Below, in pieces: positions 1 through 12,524 of a DNA stretch of 64,000 nucleotides; the first letter of the stretch is position 1; each line of letters opens with the position of its first letter. Made by a program: the position numbers and the translations under genes. Below the pieces are notes generated by a model that worked only from the letters and a program-made list of their open reading frames with translations, was not told the DNA's origin and made no database searches. Origin of the DNA: Neurospora crassa OR74A (Eukaryota > Ascomycota > Sordariomycetes > Sordariales > Sordariaceae); NCBI RefSeq assembly GCF_000182925.2, contig NC_026501.1, positions 5,869,917-5,933,916 on the forward strand, read 5' to 3'.

Positions 1-3000
1 TGAGCGAACCCTTGTCATTGCCAAGGCTCGTCTGCCACACGCTGGAGGAAGGTGAACCGAAAATCCGACGATATGGAAGCGTTTGTATGGCCGTGCAGGA
101 AATCCGCTCAAATGTGGACAAATGGTCTTGTTTCTGCGCAGGTCTTGGATTACGATATCTGACCATAGCCAGAGGCGGTCGATGGTACCTTCGTTTAGAG
201 ATACCACCAACATCAGGTCCTAGAGCTTTTGTCACTTATTAGCGAGGCTCGTTACATTTTTTTTTTCTGACGGCCACAAGCGCGCAAGAGCGTCTATTGT
301 TCGCAAATACCGAAGCTGGCAGCCAGCCGCAGCGGCAAGTGGACAAAGCTAAGCGTGCCGCCCTCATCGACACAGCTAGGGCTGAGCGGGACAGGCTGTG
401 TAGCGTCACGATAGCCGTTACAGGGTCGCGTTTTGCGGGAGGATTCGTTGGATTACCCGTCGCCTGCTGTTGTGCTGATGTGGATGTGGATGTACATATC
501 TAGATGTGTTTAGTATATGGAATCAAGTGTTTTGGTTGTCTCACTGTCGTGCCGGCCATGTCGGGCTCGCCCTGCATACGAGGGTATAGCTACCTCTAGT
601 CAATCCTGTGCTCATTTACTGTGCCCTTAAAGAGCTGATGGGTTACAGCAATGCAGAGATCATGTTCGTTTCCAACGCAAGATACTGTAGCGATAGATGA
701 TTTAGCCAGTAGAACTTATGTCGAGGCTTGAGGGTTGAGTGTCCTCGTTGGGTGTCACCCCACATCGAATTCTGGACTTCACCAACGATGGACATTGCGT
801 CATACCGGCCGGCATCCAATTCATTCGCCTGTCGGGGTGGCGGTCTTGACTCCCCGAGGCAGGAGCACCTCGCTACCTACCTATTGAGCCATTGCTGTGA
901 AGTTTTGGAAATTGGGATGAAGGAAAATTGTCGAGAAATCAGGGAGGGAAAGAGCAGTTCGTCCATTCCATGTCCGATTCTGGCCGGAGTTGAGATATCG
1001 CACAGGGTAGGTGCAAAGAAAAGCTGCAACCAAGTGGAAGCAGGATGCCCAAGCAATCTCCACCTTAAGGTACCTCTACACCTTTAGATGAGTGCACATG
1101 TACCTCTTACTTGTTCATTGTTGCCCGTTCGTTTCTTTTCCTGCAGCTGGGTACGTGCTTTGCCGGCGGCAGGCAGACTGCATTGAGCCAGCAGGAACAC
1201 CGTGACCAGGCAGTTGCCGACTTCACTTCTCTGAGAGGATCTCTCTCTTCAATCCTGTATGAATAGTCAAGTCATCGATCGCTTCAACTGTACATGCTTC
1301 GGCAGCGTGATTCCGAGTCACCTACCACTATTACGAATCCTGGCAATAAAACATGGGCGGCTGTCCGGTTGCGCTGTACATACACTACGGAACGAAACTC
1401 AGACCGGCCCTTTTCGCACGTCATTTAAACCAGCAGCCATTGTCCTCGACCGACACATGGATGATTGGCTGTCAATCGGACCCTGGCGACGATCAATCTC
1501 CCATCAACACACTGCTTGCAACAAGCGCGCTGGTACATATTGCGAGATCCGGGCTGATCCATATTCCCACATGTCAGAACAGAGACATCCCCAGATCCCT
1601 AGACTAGAGGTACGCAGTCATGAAACGTCATCATGGAGTTTGGGCTTCCACTTCCCCCGTCCTGACACTGTCTGGTAGCCTACCAAGCATCGACATATCT
1701 CTTTGCTGGGACCGTTGGTTGACGGGGTTTCCAGGATGCAAAAGCTTGTTACACAGACTGAGAGGCTGGGATTGGTGTCGGGTATGCTGAGCATTGAGGT
1801 TAAGCATTACTGCCCAAGTCATGGACTCTGCTTGAAAGATAGCGTGATGTCGCTCACCGGTCTCTTAGTCCAAGCCTCTGACGATATAGTCCACACCCGC
1901 TTGCTTGCTTGCTCAGCAGCAATAGCTTCCAGACCCGGTCTGGAAAACTTCAATCTTGCAACATTGTCCCCAAGGCGCCCATCAAGACGACCCTTCGGGG
2001 ATGCGGCCCATGTAGCGTTACATGATCGCAGGGAGGCTTCCATGGCTCCCAATGCGACCCAGTAGCGCTATATAGTAGCCAGCATTATACCAGCTTGAGT
2101 CTTGTTCAGCGATAGCAGCATCTGCCATATCACTGCGCAAGTGCCAGATAGCCAATATCGCAGCTACAGTCCTGTGTCGCACTGCAGCTGGAGCAACCGG
2201 TTCATGAAAGAGGAGAGGAAGAGAGCAATCCGGGAAAGCGACGACATTGGCTGATATCATCGTCTCTTCCGAATTCCAGGCCCCATACTGTTGCTACGGC
2301 AGACATCAAATATGTCTTCACCCTTTCAACTAGCTGATGCAAGGTACGGTCGACCTTTCTGACACTCGTTAACAGGCTGGCCCGGGCTAAATAAGAGACA
2401 TGTATGAAAGTGGTACCAATCGAAACAGCGCATCAGGTACCATGGTAAATTTCTTCTGCCACGTTGCTAAGGATCAACAAGCCCTGATAAGAACTCTGGC
2501 CCAGCATGGCATTTCCCCGACGGATCGTGTCCCCTCCAGACAGAGAATAGCCAGACTGATATCCGTCCCGGCGCAAATCAACCTCGGCATAATACGAGAT
2601 GGGTCCAAGTCGACGATTAACGAAGCCACAAGCATGACGTTTTAGTTGACTAGTGAAAGAATCGAATAATCTTTCCCCGAACGAAGGACACCTCCAACTG
2701 CAACAGCGAGGCCAAGGATGACGGATGAGGGGGGTTACGCATTCTTGGCATCCTTACAAGTGGTGTGGCTTTTACCAGACGCTTGACTTCAAACGGGACT
2801 GATCCCAGGGCTCAGACAGTCCTCAACCTATCATGACAGTCATAGGTATGTGATCCTTGACATTTATTTGCACGGACCTGCCAGGGATCAGAGCGGGCTT
2901 TTTGAGCCTGGCAGCGGCGCATTTTTCGACACAAAAGTCCACGATAAACCTTCTTGGACAATGTCCTTGTAACTAGTCCAACTGTTCAACAAAGAACCGA

Positions 3001-6000
3001 GGTCAGGCTCCGACACGCAGGCCTCGCGCAGGCATCCACTACGACACGTTCGTGGCCACTATTCACAGGCTCTCGGTTCTTTGCTGGTCCTTATTTGGAT
3101 CTCATCATGAGAGACCCGACAGCATCAACACAGCATCACAAGCTTTCCCCATATGATCATCTTCCAATGTCGAAATCTCAGGACTCCAAGATCCGATCCT
3201 GTTCACGAGGGACCCTACCCTTCCCGCTGGATGCCACTTTCGCGCATGATCCTGACCGCGGTCAACAAGGGTACAAAGCTGCACTAAAGCATCCTAGGTA
3301 TGCATGTCATCTCAGCGTCTTCTTTTGGCCGGGCCTAGTGGCAACAAAGAAGCTTCGATAAGTGGAGAGAGGGGCAGAAGGCAACAACACTTTGGTCAAA
3401 TCATTCCAGTGATATACGCAGGAAAGGGGTCTAGCCAAGTACAACCGACCAAGCATCTTCTACTGTGCCTGAGACACCAAGTACCAAATATGGGTTCTCA
3501 GGTACCTTGCAGTCCCGGGCAGCTGCGTACAGGTACTTACATGCGCGCGCAGGGATACAAGACTGAACATTGGGGGATGGCTGTCGACCATAGGAAGGGT
3601 ACCTCATGCATGTACAAACTTCTTGCCAAACATCAATGAGTCCACCAATGTGGCATCGATGTCGAGTGCAGCCTATCATGGTGCTCGGTAGAGGTGCTGC
3701 ATCCCTCGAAACAACAACCGGAGTCTGGGAAGTCCAGGTCGGTTGATCAAGTTAGTGGTGGAAGCAATGGAAGGAAATAGAGTTTTTCCTTCCGAAAGGC
3801 CCGATGGCTGATCAGGGGGGTTCAGTGTGGTGCTTCCGCCTTTAGCACTGTTCAAAGGGAAGTGGGCAAAGACGAAGGCAGCCTCCGCCGCTCCAAGGTA
3901 AGTATTGTGGTTCAGACCGCTTTTGAAAGAGCATCCCATCCACCGTCATGCGAGGACATGGGGTGGGAAGACCCGTAGGCCTAGACGGACGATTGCCTTC
4001 AATTTACTTTTGCTTCATGACACCGAAAGCTAGCAGTAACTGATATTAAAGTCACAGGCATGTCGAGTTGACCGAGCACCCGAACTTTGGGCTGGAACAT
4101 GCCCTTGAAACCGTTTGAGGATACAAACTTCGGGTTACTTCCTCAGTTTCTGCCCTTGAATTATGATTGCCTGAAGACATTTTTGGGTTCCTTCCATGTC
4201 CGGGTGCTTCATTGTCTGGCATGCTCCAGCCCCAACAGCATTCACACTTGCGGTGCAGTGCACTTTTGCTTGCCCATTTTCTTTTACGTTGCCAGTGACA
4301 GAATGACTGTGCGAAGATCGGAGGGGTCCAGGGGACAAAGAGATATGGGAGAAGAACAAGAGCTTTTAATATGTTCCATGGTCATTAATTGATGTGACCT
4401 TTCTGTCCCGTTGCCCTTGTGCGTCGTCTCTTTGCCCAGTCTCGCCACTCCTTCTTGCATCATATTTTACTTTGAGGTTTCGGCCTACGTTGCCTTGTTC
4501 TTTACATCCCAACACTCCCTCATTCTCCAACCAATCTCGATGCATGAAGCTGCATTAATCACTTAGCCCACGCGCGGTCGTTTCATTTCATCTTAAGTCA
4601 AGTCCGTCTTTTATTCCCCCCAGAAAACTAGCCTACCTTCAAACCTCACACATTCACTCGGACCTATGACGACCTCAAACGATTGAGTTATTATAACGAG
4701 CACCAGCCTTAACGACCACTTGATCAGCAATCAACCACAAGTGTTCAGCCTTAGACGCCTTTTCCTGATCAGCATCTGGCTACGAGTGCTCATTCGCTGC
4801 AAAAGTCCTACAAATCAAAATCTCAACAGCCGCTGCAGTCGGGCAAAAACCACGAAGCAGTCAAGAAAAAGAAAGGAAAGTGCAGAGCGTAAAGACCACA
4901 ACACCACCTTTAATCTCCCAATCGTATCCAACCTCTGAAAGCGCCTGCCAGGGCCCGTCGATCGTCGAGACTTTTTCATATCAGCATTTCCACCTTTATA
5001 CCAGCTGTCGCTTACCCCGGCCTACCATCATATCTGCAACCAGCAGTGTTGTGTGGCGTAGACGCTGTTATATCACTCCCGGATCGTCTTCAGTTGGTTG
5101 CTTTGATCAAGCAGGGTTGACATTCCGCTCAGTCGACGAAAAGCGGCTTCAAATCGGACGAGCTGAATGACCAAGACCTTCTCACGGCTCATCGCTCGTG
5201 CGTTTTCCCAGGATCATCGAGTTGCACCTCTCGTGGTATGGTATCAGCAGATATCTCGCTGAAGCTGAGTGTGCCCCAGCCTTTGAGTACTTCTTGACCA
5301 CCACTGCGAAATCGCTTGTGCAGTCGACACCAGATTAGCCGACGAAGCTGCTTAGATCCCAGTATTGCTCAACTTGGCGCGGCTCCTTTGACATATGCAA
5401 GTGGCCGACGCCTCATAGCCTGCCGGAACCCTCCCTCACTCAGCCAGATTCGACTGTTTCCCCTTGCAAGTTGCAGCTGGGCATCATCGATTGCAGTATC
5501 TCAAGGCACAAGCACTATACGCTCGTCCATCATACGTGCGGCTAATAGTTCTTTCTTCGACTGTGCTAAAACCTGGAAGCGCGGAACTACATCTTCTAAA
5601 ACAACATCCAGCGCTAGCTGGTGGGAAATGTCCACAAACGGCGGCGACGGAATCTGTCACCTTAGCTGCTGACCATATTTTAGCTAGGACATATATATAT
5701 TTCATCGATACACACAGACTATCACACCAGGGGTGTGAAGCCTTTAACCCGACCAACGGGATATCTTGGGGCTCCGGTTTCAGACCAAGCATCTCCTCGC
5801 TTGTGCATTTCAGCACGGTGGAAAAACTCCCTGAACCTCAACTGCAGTCAGCAGGCGTCGGTTCCCCTAGATACTACCCGCATTTCCCTAGTATACCTAA
5901 AGGTAGGTAGACGCATCAGATCACTGATATGCTTCCACCTCCCGTTGGCACAAGCTCATATCTAGGTGTAGCCATATCCAACATCGAATATAGCCCGACT

Positions 6001-6646
6001 CCTTGTTGCTGCGTCAACACCTTGCATCAACATCGCTCAGAGAGTTGCCGCTGCCATTGCCCTTCAGCCCAACTAGAATCAGAAAGAGGGTGTGTCCAGC
6101 GTCGCTCATATTGCTCTGGTCCTCTTATTCCGGAAGTACCAAATAATTTACCATCTTCATTGGCCCGCCTACTCGCTATATGCTCTCCGATCTCATCTAC
6201 TCTGATTATTCATAGAGGTACTTCTTGCACTCCCCTTTCATATATCCAATACCCACATTAGTTTATGCTTATCTCTTTTCACTGGCTTTGGCCCATGGTC
6301 CAGATTTTGGCATCTCAGGCCACCCGCTAACTATATTCCTCAAGGCGTTTGCACATAGATACCCTTACCCCAGACACGGAGAATCAGCACCGATCATTGA
6401 ATAGCTACGGTATTCGGTCACGATCGACCACTGCATCCGCAATTCCGATCATTACCCGCCTCCCGCCATCTCTTGTTTATTTGATGCTGAAACGTGCGGC
6501 AACCCTGAAGGCCGCCGTTCAGCTAGTAGAACGACTCAGAGCAGGATTGCCTGATAAAAACCGCCCATTTGCTCCTTATTAAATCCATAGTTGAAGGCTG
6601 GCTGTCTGGCAACTCCGCTATATATCCTGCTGTATTGTCAGTACCC
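1..6646. other. long region without a supported gene, upstream of the Zn2Cys6 gene
   Basis: I find no convincing coding region here. All open frames are under about 150 codons, overlap on both strands, and lack recognisable motifs or a consistent codon pattern. The base composition is ordinary, unlike the AT-rich block at the other end. From about 4450 onward the + strand becomes C/A/T-rich with few purine runs, as in long Neurospora 5' leaders, so part of 4450-6646 may be transcribed leader of the downstream transcription factor. It would then contain many upstream AUGs unless introns remove them. TATA-like runs occur near 5690 and 6620. A TACCTAAAGGTAGGTA-type motif lies near 5893-5908. The extent of the transcript cannot be decided from sequence. 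Confidence 0.5.
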
Positions 6647-7997
6647 ATGACAGACACGATGTCATTTCAGTATCCTCCGCCACCGTCACAGAACGGCACA
6701 GATATGGATATCCAACATTCCGGGTACATGCCTTATTCCGTTCCGCCTCCAGGGTCGGATCTTAGGCACAGCCCAGATATGGGCAGAGATCGATCGGACT
6801 CTTATCCGTTTGCGACGAAGTCGAAGCGTTCAATGTCTGCATCGCAAACAAGCCAACCGCCGCCCACCCCGCGAGATCCAACGACGCCCGACCAAGGTCT
6901 GCTTTCAGGAGAGAAAAGAAGGAACAAACTAGGATATCATCGGACATCTGTTGCATGCGGTAAGTTCTAGTCAAGACCAAAGTAACTCTTGCGTGTACAC
7001 TGACCGTAAACGCAGGACATTGTCGTCGCAGAAAGATTAGGTGTATTCCATCCCAGAACGACGTACAGGCTCGATGTGTCAACTGCATTCGCCTGAAGAA
7101 AGAATGCACCTTCTACCCAGTGGACCAACAACCCTCGCAAGAAACCCGACAAAAGTCGGCACAACGGCCTTCTACTGGGCCTAAGATCACGTCCACATCT
7201 TCATCACCGGCGATACAGAGCGGGGCCCTATCAGAAGTTCACAGTCATTCAAGTTATCCGCATTTGTCACTAGCATCAATCACGAACATGCCACCCCCAA
7301 TGAAGCCTTCGGGTAGGGAAGAGTACACCCCAGATCCCAAGAGTAGGTCAAAAACCAAACAGACATGGTGTGGGTTTCCACTGACAAGTTTACAGTTCCC
7401 CCAAGTGCCACAAACACTAGATCCTACGAATTTGGCCAGCACGGCATGGCTAACTGGATTTCCCATGACGTCGGTCCGAATACTTCCAAATCGAACGATA
7501 TAAACTCGAATTGGAGATCCTACACGAGTGAATCCCCCATCACCCCAGCCTTCCCCCCCTACACGCCGCACGCTCCCCAATCAGCCACATGGTCAGCAGC
7601 ATCCATGGGCTCCGAATCCTCGCGGGATGAGTTAGCATGGTCATCATCCGGTTACCCTGTCCCTTCCTCTCGCTCCATGTCTTTTGGCGGCGGCGGTGAG
7701 GGCATCGCCAGCCAGCAATATCCCCCAGCGTCACAAACGGGCGGTGGCAGTCGCCCTTACGATCGCAGGTCGTCTGCCATGTCCAGTGATATCTATCCTT
7801 CCCCAATTGCCAATATCATGCCTGGAATTGATACCGTCTCGGGAACAAGTCAGGATCCCCATCCCGCCGTCTCAGCTGGAGCTGTTCCTCCGACCGGTTA
7901 TGCGTCGTGGCAGCAACCTTATCAGTATTCCAAGCCTGCTGAAGGCTATTCTGCGTGGTATGGGGAAGGAGGAGACCAGCAGGGCCATGGGATGTAG
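6647..7997 (+). CDS. Zn(II)2Cys6 binuclear cluster transcription factor
   Basis: A predicted nuclear DNA-binding regulator of 413 residues. Exons are 6647-6959, 7016-7342 and 7396-7997; the introns are 56 and 53 nt, with donors GTAAGT and GTAGGT and acceptors GCAG and ACAG. The zinc cluster is complete: C104-x2-C107-x6-C114-x10-C125-x2-C128-x6-C135, with the basic run RRRKIRC. The first intron falls between C104 and G105. An N-terminal Pro/Ser-rich segment and a long Ser/Pro/Tyr/Gly-rich tail flank it. I see no fungal_trans middle-homology region, and the protein is short for that class. The start is the first ATG of a cluster of two (6647 and 6659); an in-frame ATG at 6569 would add 26 hydrophobic residues and seems less likely. 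The target genes are unknown. The gene sits alone, with more than 6 kb of upstream sequence. Confidence 0.9.
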
Positions 7998-9403
7998 GGG
8001 TTGAAGTCCCACTAAAGAAGGCTCATTATTCGGGCCACGACATGCTCAAGTGCGATGGCAGGCAAGTCGATGCATTACAGAGTTAAAATCAACTTTGAGT
8101 TTAAGCTTGGTTGAATTTGGCCGCTAGACATCTTCTGATGGCTATCGGGTTCTGGAAAGTCAAGGCATCTATTTCACGGCCACCAAGTGACGTTACTCGC
8201 GTTCTACCTTTCTGGATGCAGAATGGCGGTTTTGCGGAGAGAATGCGGCTCGGCTGAAGACGCTCCCCTGTGGTACTCGACGAAGATTCCCAGTCAACCC
8301 CCACTAATCAAAAGGCTTGCCCACCCGAACTCTCAGATGCACGAGAGAGAATCGGGAAACCGAGTGCCCAGTGACATCGAATGGGGTTATTGCGGCACGA
8401 GATACATCACATGAGACAGACCGAGACGTGATGATATCTTACAAGGTTACCCACTCTTGTTATGATGGGATCGAGTTTTTGACCAGTACAACCGCCATGA
8501 AACCACCATCGTCAAATTGAAATGGGCTTGGCTGGTCATCCGACTCAATGTGCGTGCAAGGATTACCCTTTATTTCAGGCCCTCGAATCGGAAAAGAGGG
8601 AATGACCGAGCAAGAGGAGATTCCAGAGATTGGTTCAAGGACTCGGGTACCGTTTCTGGATGGACCTCTACCACTGCTTCATACTTGACCATATTTTTCG
8701 GAGAATTTTTCATGGAAGCGGGACGGGATAGACATACGGAACGGCGCGAACAACCTGACGGCTTGGGGAAAAGAGAAGAGCAGCAATTTGGATAAGCGAT
8801 GCTTACGTGGCGATGTTGTCATTGGCGTCTTGTTCGTCCGTTACTTGATAATACTCTCTCCTTTTCTTCAGAATTTGTTATTGTTATTTTGTTGATTTTC
8901 TCTCTGTTTTTTTCCCTTTCTCTCTCTCTTTATCTCTCCTGGTAAATCTAACAGGACTTTTTTTTCTTTTTTTTTTTCTTTCACATTATGATCAGCGACT
9001 AGGACGGGAAACAAAATTTGCAGCGGTACACGGATTATAGCTGGATTCATTGTTGGTTCATATATCTTTTTGTTCGGCTTTACAACTTTCTTCTCGCCTT
9101 TTTTTGCTTCTCGCTTTGTACTTATCTATGTTTTGGCTCGACGTAAGCAAAGAGCATTTTCATTGGTATCTCTTCATTGCCCTGGAAGAATTATCCCCAT
9201 GATCATTTCACAGGAATCTGATACCATACTTGCTTCGCATTTCAGACTTGCCGCAGAGATGCACACGAAATAATGTACATGAACTCGTAGTCCAAACAGG
9301 AAGTGCCATGTAAATGTTATTATACTTGCGTGCAATCACTCGCGAGACACAAGGGGAAATAGAGTGATCCAAGGAAAGCTTTTCCACCCGGCGTAGCCTA
9401 ATC
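7998..9403. other. intergenic, convergent 3' regions
   Basis: This lies between the stop of the Zn2Cys6 gene (+) and the stop of the DUF202 gene (-). No supported gene was found. A CT microsatellite-like run and poly-T tracts lie at about 8915-8985. The remaining open frames are short and featureless, so this is probably the 3' UTR and spacer of two convergent genes. Confidence 0.5.
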
Positions 9404-10181
9404 TTATCGACTCAAATCCCACAACAACACCATCAACGTCACATACGCCGCAAAACTCAACCCCGTCAACAACGCCACACTATTCGTGCTGGTCCTAAAC
9501 TTTTTCTTGACCACCATGACCGTCTTTCTCCTTTCCAGCCGTTGCCCTCCCCCTTCCATTCCATCAACTACCAGCCCAGCATCACCCTGTCGCATCTGTC
9601 CATCAAACCCTGTCGCTGTCGCTGTCGTTGTCCCGGTCCCATGACATTCGTCGTTATCCAAGTCCTCCTCCTCAACCTCCTGATCAAAAAATTGTCGATT
9701 TCCTTCATATCGCCGGTAAATCGCCACCAACATGACGGCAGCTCCGTATACGGCGAACAAAGCGCCGATGGGGTAGAATTCCGATGTGAAGATCTTGAGG
9801 ATGATGAGCGCAAAGGAGAACTGTGAGAGGGCGGTGCGCATGTAGGCGCCTTCAAAGGTCCGTTGGGCGGCGCGGATTTCGACTAGTCTGGGGACCTAAC
9901 TGTCAATAAATCTGTGGTGGACTGGCCGACTGACCGACTGGAAAGGAGTGGGTGGGTAGAAATGGGAAGAGAGGGCGGGGAGAAGGGGAGAGAGGGAAAA
10001 TAGTATGTATGTACTCTTGACTGGTGAGAATGACGGAGCGGGCTCGGTGAAGACGGAGGTGGAGATGGTCTTCTGGGTGGGGCTGGAGGGCCTGGGTATT
10101 GTTGTATTTTTGTTAGCTATTCCTAAGACTGTGGTATTGAGATCTGCTGAGGAGAGGACATACCTCAAGTATGGAGGCCAT
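9404..10181 (-). CDS. DUF202-family small membrane protein
   Basis: A predicted 192-residue integral membrane protein. Exons in transcription order are 10181-10164, 10091-10015 and 9887-9404. The first exon has only six codons (MASILE). The second intron ends at the acceptor CCCCAG, because an in-frame stop blocks the slightly upstream AG. Residues 40-50 (QRTFEGAYMRT) resemble the ERTFLAWxRTAL signature of DUF202. Hydrophobic segments lie at about 51-66, 71-89 and 169-188, giving three membrane spans as is typical for the family. The acidic, Gly/Thr-rich loop between spans 2 and 3 (about 101-150) is long for the family. DUF202 occurs in small membrane proteins and at the end of vacuolar transporter chaperone (VTC) proteins; the function of this short form is unknown. 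It is divergent from OST2. Confidence 0.75.
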
Positions 10182-10973
10182 GATTGTATGTTTATAATTG
10201 TGGTGTGAGGGATAGATAGTGGTGAGTTGTGAGTGGATGTCGTCACCGGGAGGGTGTAAGTCAACAAAGGGTCCCCAATGGGAAGGTTGAGAAGCTGGAC
10301 AGCAGAAGTGCGCGAGATTCAAAGATTGGGTGAGTAGAAGAGAGGAAGACTATAACATCAATACCCGTGATTGTTTCTGAGCCAAATCACACCAAATGAC
10401 ATCAAAACCTCGGACTCATTTTCGCAGTGATCAGTCATAGCATGTTGTTCTGCAGAGAACTGAAGTGAAGTTGAACAAGCAAGGCCCTGCTCCACTCTCG
10501 ACACCAATTCTCCACGACCTATGCATGGCATGGGAGCGCTCCATCGACTTGGAAACAGGTCCCCAATTCCACAGTGGAGCTCCATCCAATCCCTTCTCTC
10601 CCCACCCATGCCGCCTGGCCCGTGCGCCAGTTCCAATTGATATCCCCCCACAGTGTTCAACAAGCACAAGCATTGCGGGCGTGTGCGACCTCCGTAAGTA
10701 CTGTATTGTACCCCTGTCCCCGATGATGACAGCCAGATGAAGCTTCGTGGCCGTTTTAGCGACTGGACACAGCGAGCAGTGTGTGGAATCGGAAGCTCCC
10801 GTCAAGGTAGGTACCTACACAAGCCAACACCCATAACAGCTTCAACAACATCGCGACAACGAATTTTCAAATCAACCATCTCGAACCAACACCACCTGCT
10901 AGCAACAGCGCAGAGATACACGAATCAATCGAAACGTTCCATAATCCCCAAACAATCATAACAATCCGTCACA
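10182..10973. promoter_or_regulatory. divergent intergenic region between DUF202 gene and OST2
   Basis: About 790 bases separate the two divergent start codons and should hold both promoters. I see no gene. A C/A-rich leader-like stretch precedes the OST2 ATG from about 10820. A palindromic AGGTAGGTACCTAC motif lies at 10805-10818. No clear TATA box was found for either direction. Confidence 0.45.
10804..10818. promoter_or_regulatory. AAGGTAGGTACCTAC palindromic upstream motif
   Basis: The sequence AAGGTAGGTACCTAC lies about 155 bases before the OST2 start codon, and GTAGGTACCTAC is a perfect 12-nt palindrome. A related ACCTACCTAGGTACC occurs at 34026-34040 and a partial TACCTAAAGGTAGGTA near 5893. 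A regulatory role is inferred only from recurrence in non-coding DNA upstream of genes. Confidence 0.3.
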
Positions 10974-11904
10974 ATGGGTGGAAAGCGCAAGAACGCGGCT
11001 GCCGCCCGCGGCGTCTCCCCCACCCCTTCAGCAACCTCGACGACACCATCAGCAACAGTCACAACCAAAGTCCAACCCAAAGATTCCGCTCCTCCCATTG
11101 CCACGACAACCAATGCCTTTGCTACCAGCACTCAGATTGAGCCCACGACCACCACTACTACCACCTCTACCACAAAAGCCAGTGGGACTACTAGCAAGAG
11201 CAGCAGCAGCAGCAACATTGACAAGACGGCGGCGGCGGCGGCGGCGGGGGGACAACAAGCATGGAACAAAGTCTTCAGCAACCTTTTGAGACACTACCAG
11301 GACACAACGCCGCAGCGGACCAAGCTGCTTGATGCCTTCATGGCCTTCTTGGTGGTAGTGGGCGGGTTACAGTTTTTATATTGCGTTTTGGCTGGCAATT
11401 ATGTACGTCGTCGTTCTTTCTTCGCGCGCCTTCCGAGGGTTCTCACCATCCGTCCCGAACCCAACTGATCCATCCCCCTTCCCTTCCCTTCCCGAACAAT
11501 TTCAATGGTGGATCGAAAGAAAGCCAAAAAGACAGACAAACAAGAAAAAATCAGTAGAAGAGAAGCAAGCGTTGGCTGACTAATGGTCGTCGTCGTCTCA
11601 CAACAAATAGCCCTTCAACGCCTTCCTCTCCGGCTTCTCAGCAACAGTCGGCCAATTCGTCCTGACGGCCTCGCTACGGATCCAGACGACCGAGGCGAAC
11701 AAGAGTGATTTCCCTTCGGTGTCGCCTGAACGGTACGTAAAAATACGGGTTCTTATGCAGGAGGAAATGTCCGGGGTTATGTAGTGTTGGTGGGATAGCT
11801 GTGTGCTAACTTTGACTTACTTGGTGCTCGGTTATAGAGCCTTTGCCGATTACCTGGTCTGTAGTTTGATTCTGCATTTCTTCTGCGTCAACTTTATCAA
11901 CTAG
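10974..11904 (+). CDS. OST2: OST2/DAD1, oligosaccharyltransferase subunit
   Basis: A subunit of the ER oligosaccharyltransferase complex, which transfers the dolichol-linked glycan to Asn in nascent proteins. Exons are 10974-11402, 11611-11732 and 11838-11904, giving 205 residues. The DAD1/Ost2 core starts near residue 96 (AWNKVFSNLLRHY). It continues through TKLLDAFMAFLVVVGGLQF (span 1), the PFNAFLSGFSATVGQFVL segment (residues 144-161, span 2), SLRIQTTEANKSDF, RAFADYL, and a last span ending at the extreme C terminus FCVNFIN. DAD1 proteins are usually about 110-130 residues. This one carries about 95 extra N-terminal residues of Ala/Thr/Ser-rich low complexity, including runs of Thr, Ser and Ala. 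The intron positions and conserved C terminus make the core secure; the start at 10974 is the only ATG in good context before the core. Confidence 0.93.
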
Positions 11905-12524
11905 AACAGAAATCAATCGAGGATGAGCGAGCAAATGAGCGAGGGGGTCAAAAGTGCACCAGCGGGGATGTGGAGGATTGTCCTGCGATTCAGGGGTTGA
12001 TAAACAGATCCAGGTAAATGAGTGGGAAATGATTGAAAGACGGGAACATGAAGGAAGCAAGCAGGCAGGCGATCAAGCAAGCAAGCAATAACAGAACCGT
12101 CCAAGATCTTAAAGGAGCCAGCAGAAGACAAAACAAAGGCGGGAGGGTAAATTGAAGCAGGTTGGCATTAATTATACCTTTCTTCTTTTCGATTTACAGT
12201 ATGTACAGATGATGCTTCAAACTGAATTGCTCTACTTCCTTCTCCCCCTCGCTGAAAATGTTCACACTAGTGTGAAGTATACTACCGCGAGGGGTCTTAT
12301 TATAACCTCACCAACTTCGGGCCTGTCATGACGCCAGGCGACGGGATTCTTCAACAAAATTCAATGCCCGCAAACTCCCAAAGCCAAGTACTGGACGGAA
12401 AGTCCAACGCCATTGTCAAAGACAGTCACCAAGTCCCATCCCTGGGTATCTGTAATCATCATATCCCGGGTGTCGTCCACGAACTCCTAGACTAAAACTT
12501 CTCCCAATACTCCACATCAAGCCA
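11905..12524. other. intergenic, convergent 3' regions
   Basis: This is the spacer between the OST2 stop (+) and the GRASP stop (-). No coding feature is supported. Several GCAAGCAAGCAA/GCAGGCAGGC-like short direct repeats occur near 12055-12088. They are probably UTR sequence. Confidence 0.45.

Noticed and set aside
1259-1678. 139-codon + strand frame
   Set aside because: It overlaps another frame of similar size and has no recognisable features.
5464-5910. 148-codon + strand frame upstream of the Zn2Cys6 gene
   Set aside because: No motif, overlapping frames on both strands, no codon bias; most likely non-coding leader or spacer.
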